A stretch of 6,576 nt of DNA, taken from an uncultured Bacteroidota bacterium. GTDB taxonomy: Bacteria > Bacteroidota > Rhodothermia > Rhodothermales > UBA10348. Positions 6,378 to 6,576 of this stretch are shown piece by piece. The stretch is from the NCBI GenBank assembly GCA_937893205.1, contig CALBJU010000472.1, forward strand, positions 1-6,576, read 5' to 3'. Below the pieces are notes generated by a model that saw nothing but the letters and a program-made list of their open reading frames with translations, was not told where the DNA came from and searched no databases. The translations under genes and the position numbers were made by a program. Position 1 is the stretch's first letter; each line of letters opens with the position of its first letter.

Positions 6378-6576
6378 TTAGTTGAGGAGCTTGGTTAGGT
6401 CGAGCAAATCAAAACTGATGCTCTTTTTTCGAGTATAGGTGTTCCGAGAGGGTGTCAGCCTTATTTGATTGTTGATGATCCCGACCATCACATTTGCATG
6501 CCCATCGAGCAGCGCATCGACGGCCGCCACGCCCAATCGACTCGCGAGGACGCGATCTCGAGCTGAGGGTGACCCG
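6378..6576 (-). CDS. pfkA: 6-phosphofructokinase, C-terminal end (runs off right edge)
   Basis: The final 65 residues of an ATP- or PPi-dependent 6-phosphofructokinase are visible; the enzyme phosphorylates fructose 6-phosphate to the 1,6-bisphosphate in glycolysis. The first visible residues, GSPSARDRVLASRLG, match the end of the family signature (QRGGxPxxxDRxLAxRxG) that follows the substrate-binding His/Gln region. Then come AAVDALLDG and VMVGIINNQIRLTP, the usual penultimate strand, and a short C-terminal tail (SISFDLLDLTKLLN) like the Lys-rich, Leu-rich ends of bacterial PFKs. The catalytic and nucleotide-binding parts lie outside the window, so the phosphoryl donor cannot be judged. The stop codon is 10 bp from the menG GTG, which suggests a shared transcript. 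Confidence 0.88.
   Translation of the reverse strand, partial: GSPSARDRVLASRLGVAAVDALLDGHANVMVGIINNQIRLTPSRNTYTRKKSISFDLLDLTKLLN

Overview
The window reads as ordinary chromosome from a Gram-negative bacterium, most likely of the Rhodothermota/Balneolota/Bacteroidota group. This placement is an inference. It rests on the Bacteroidota-like form of PrmA (the FGTGYHEST segment), a MenG with Asp where the usual family signature has His, menaquinone biosynthesis, several genes without a visible Shine-Dalgarno sequence, and a perfect TAnnTTTG box ahead of one gene. No mobile elements, RNA genes or CRISPR arrays were seen.

Layout from left to right. (1) Minus strand, cut by the left edge: the N-terminal 150 residues of ribosomal protein L11 methyltransferase (prmA). 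(2) Minus strand, 48 bp upstream of prmA: a 590-residue membrane-anchored, probably periplasmic protein of unknown function. It is built from four copies of a Trp-rich module, and the last two copies align without gaps over 77 residues. (3) A 209-bp divergent intergenic region. (4) Plus strand: three genes that form a complete partner-switching set. These are a polytopic membrane SpoIIE/RsbU-type PP2C phosphatase with a GAF domain, a STAS anti-sigma-factor antagonist (RsbV/SpoIIAA type), and an RsbW/SpoIIAB-type HATPase kinase. (5) Minus strand, convergent with the kinase gene: menG (ubiE). Ten bases upstream of it is the C-terminal end of 6-phosphofructokinase (pfkA), cut by the right edge.

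The three plus-strand genes should work together. The kinase would phosphorylate Ser58 of the STAS protein and also bind a target such as a sigma factor. The phosphatase would dephosphorylate the STAS protein when its membrane/GAF sensor is stimulated, and the dephosphorylated STAS protein would then pull the kinase off its target. The target is not in this window. The least understood item is the four-module envelope protein transcribed divergently from this switch; I do not recognise a named family for it.
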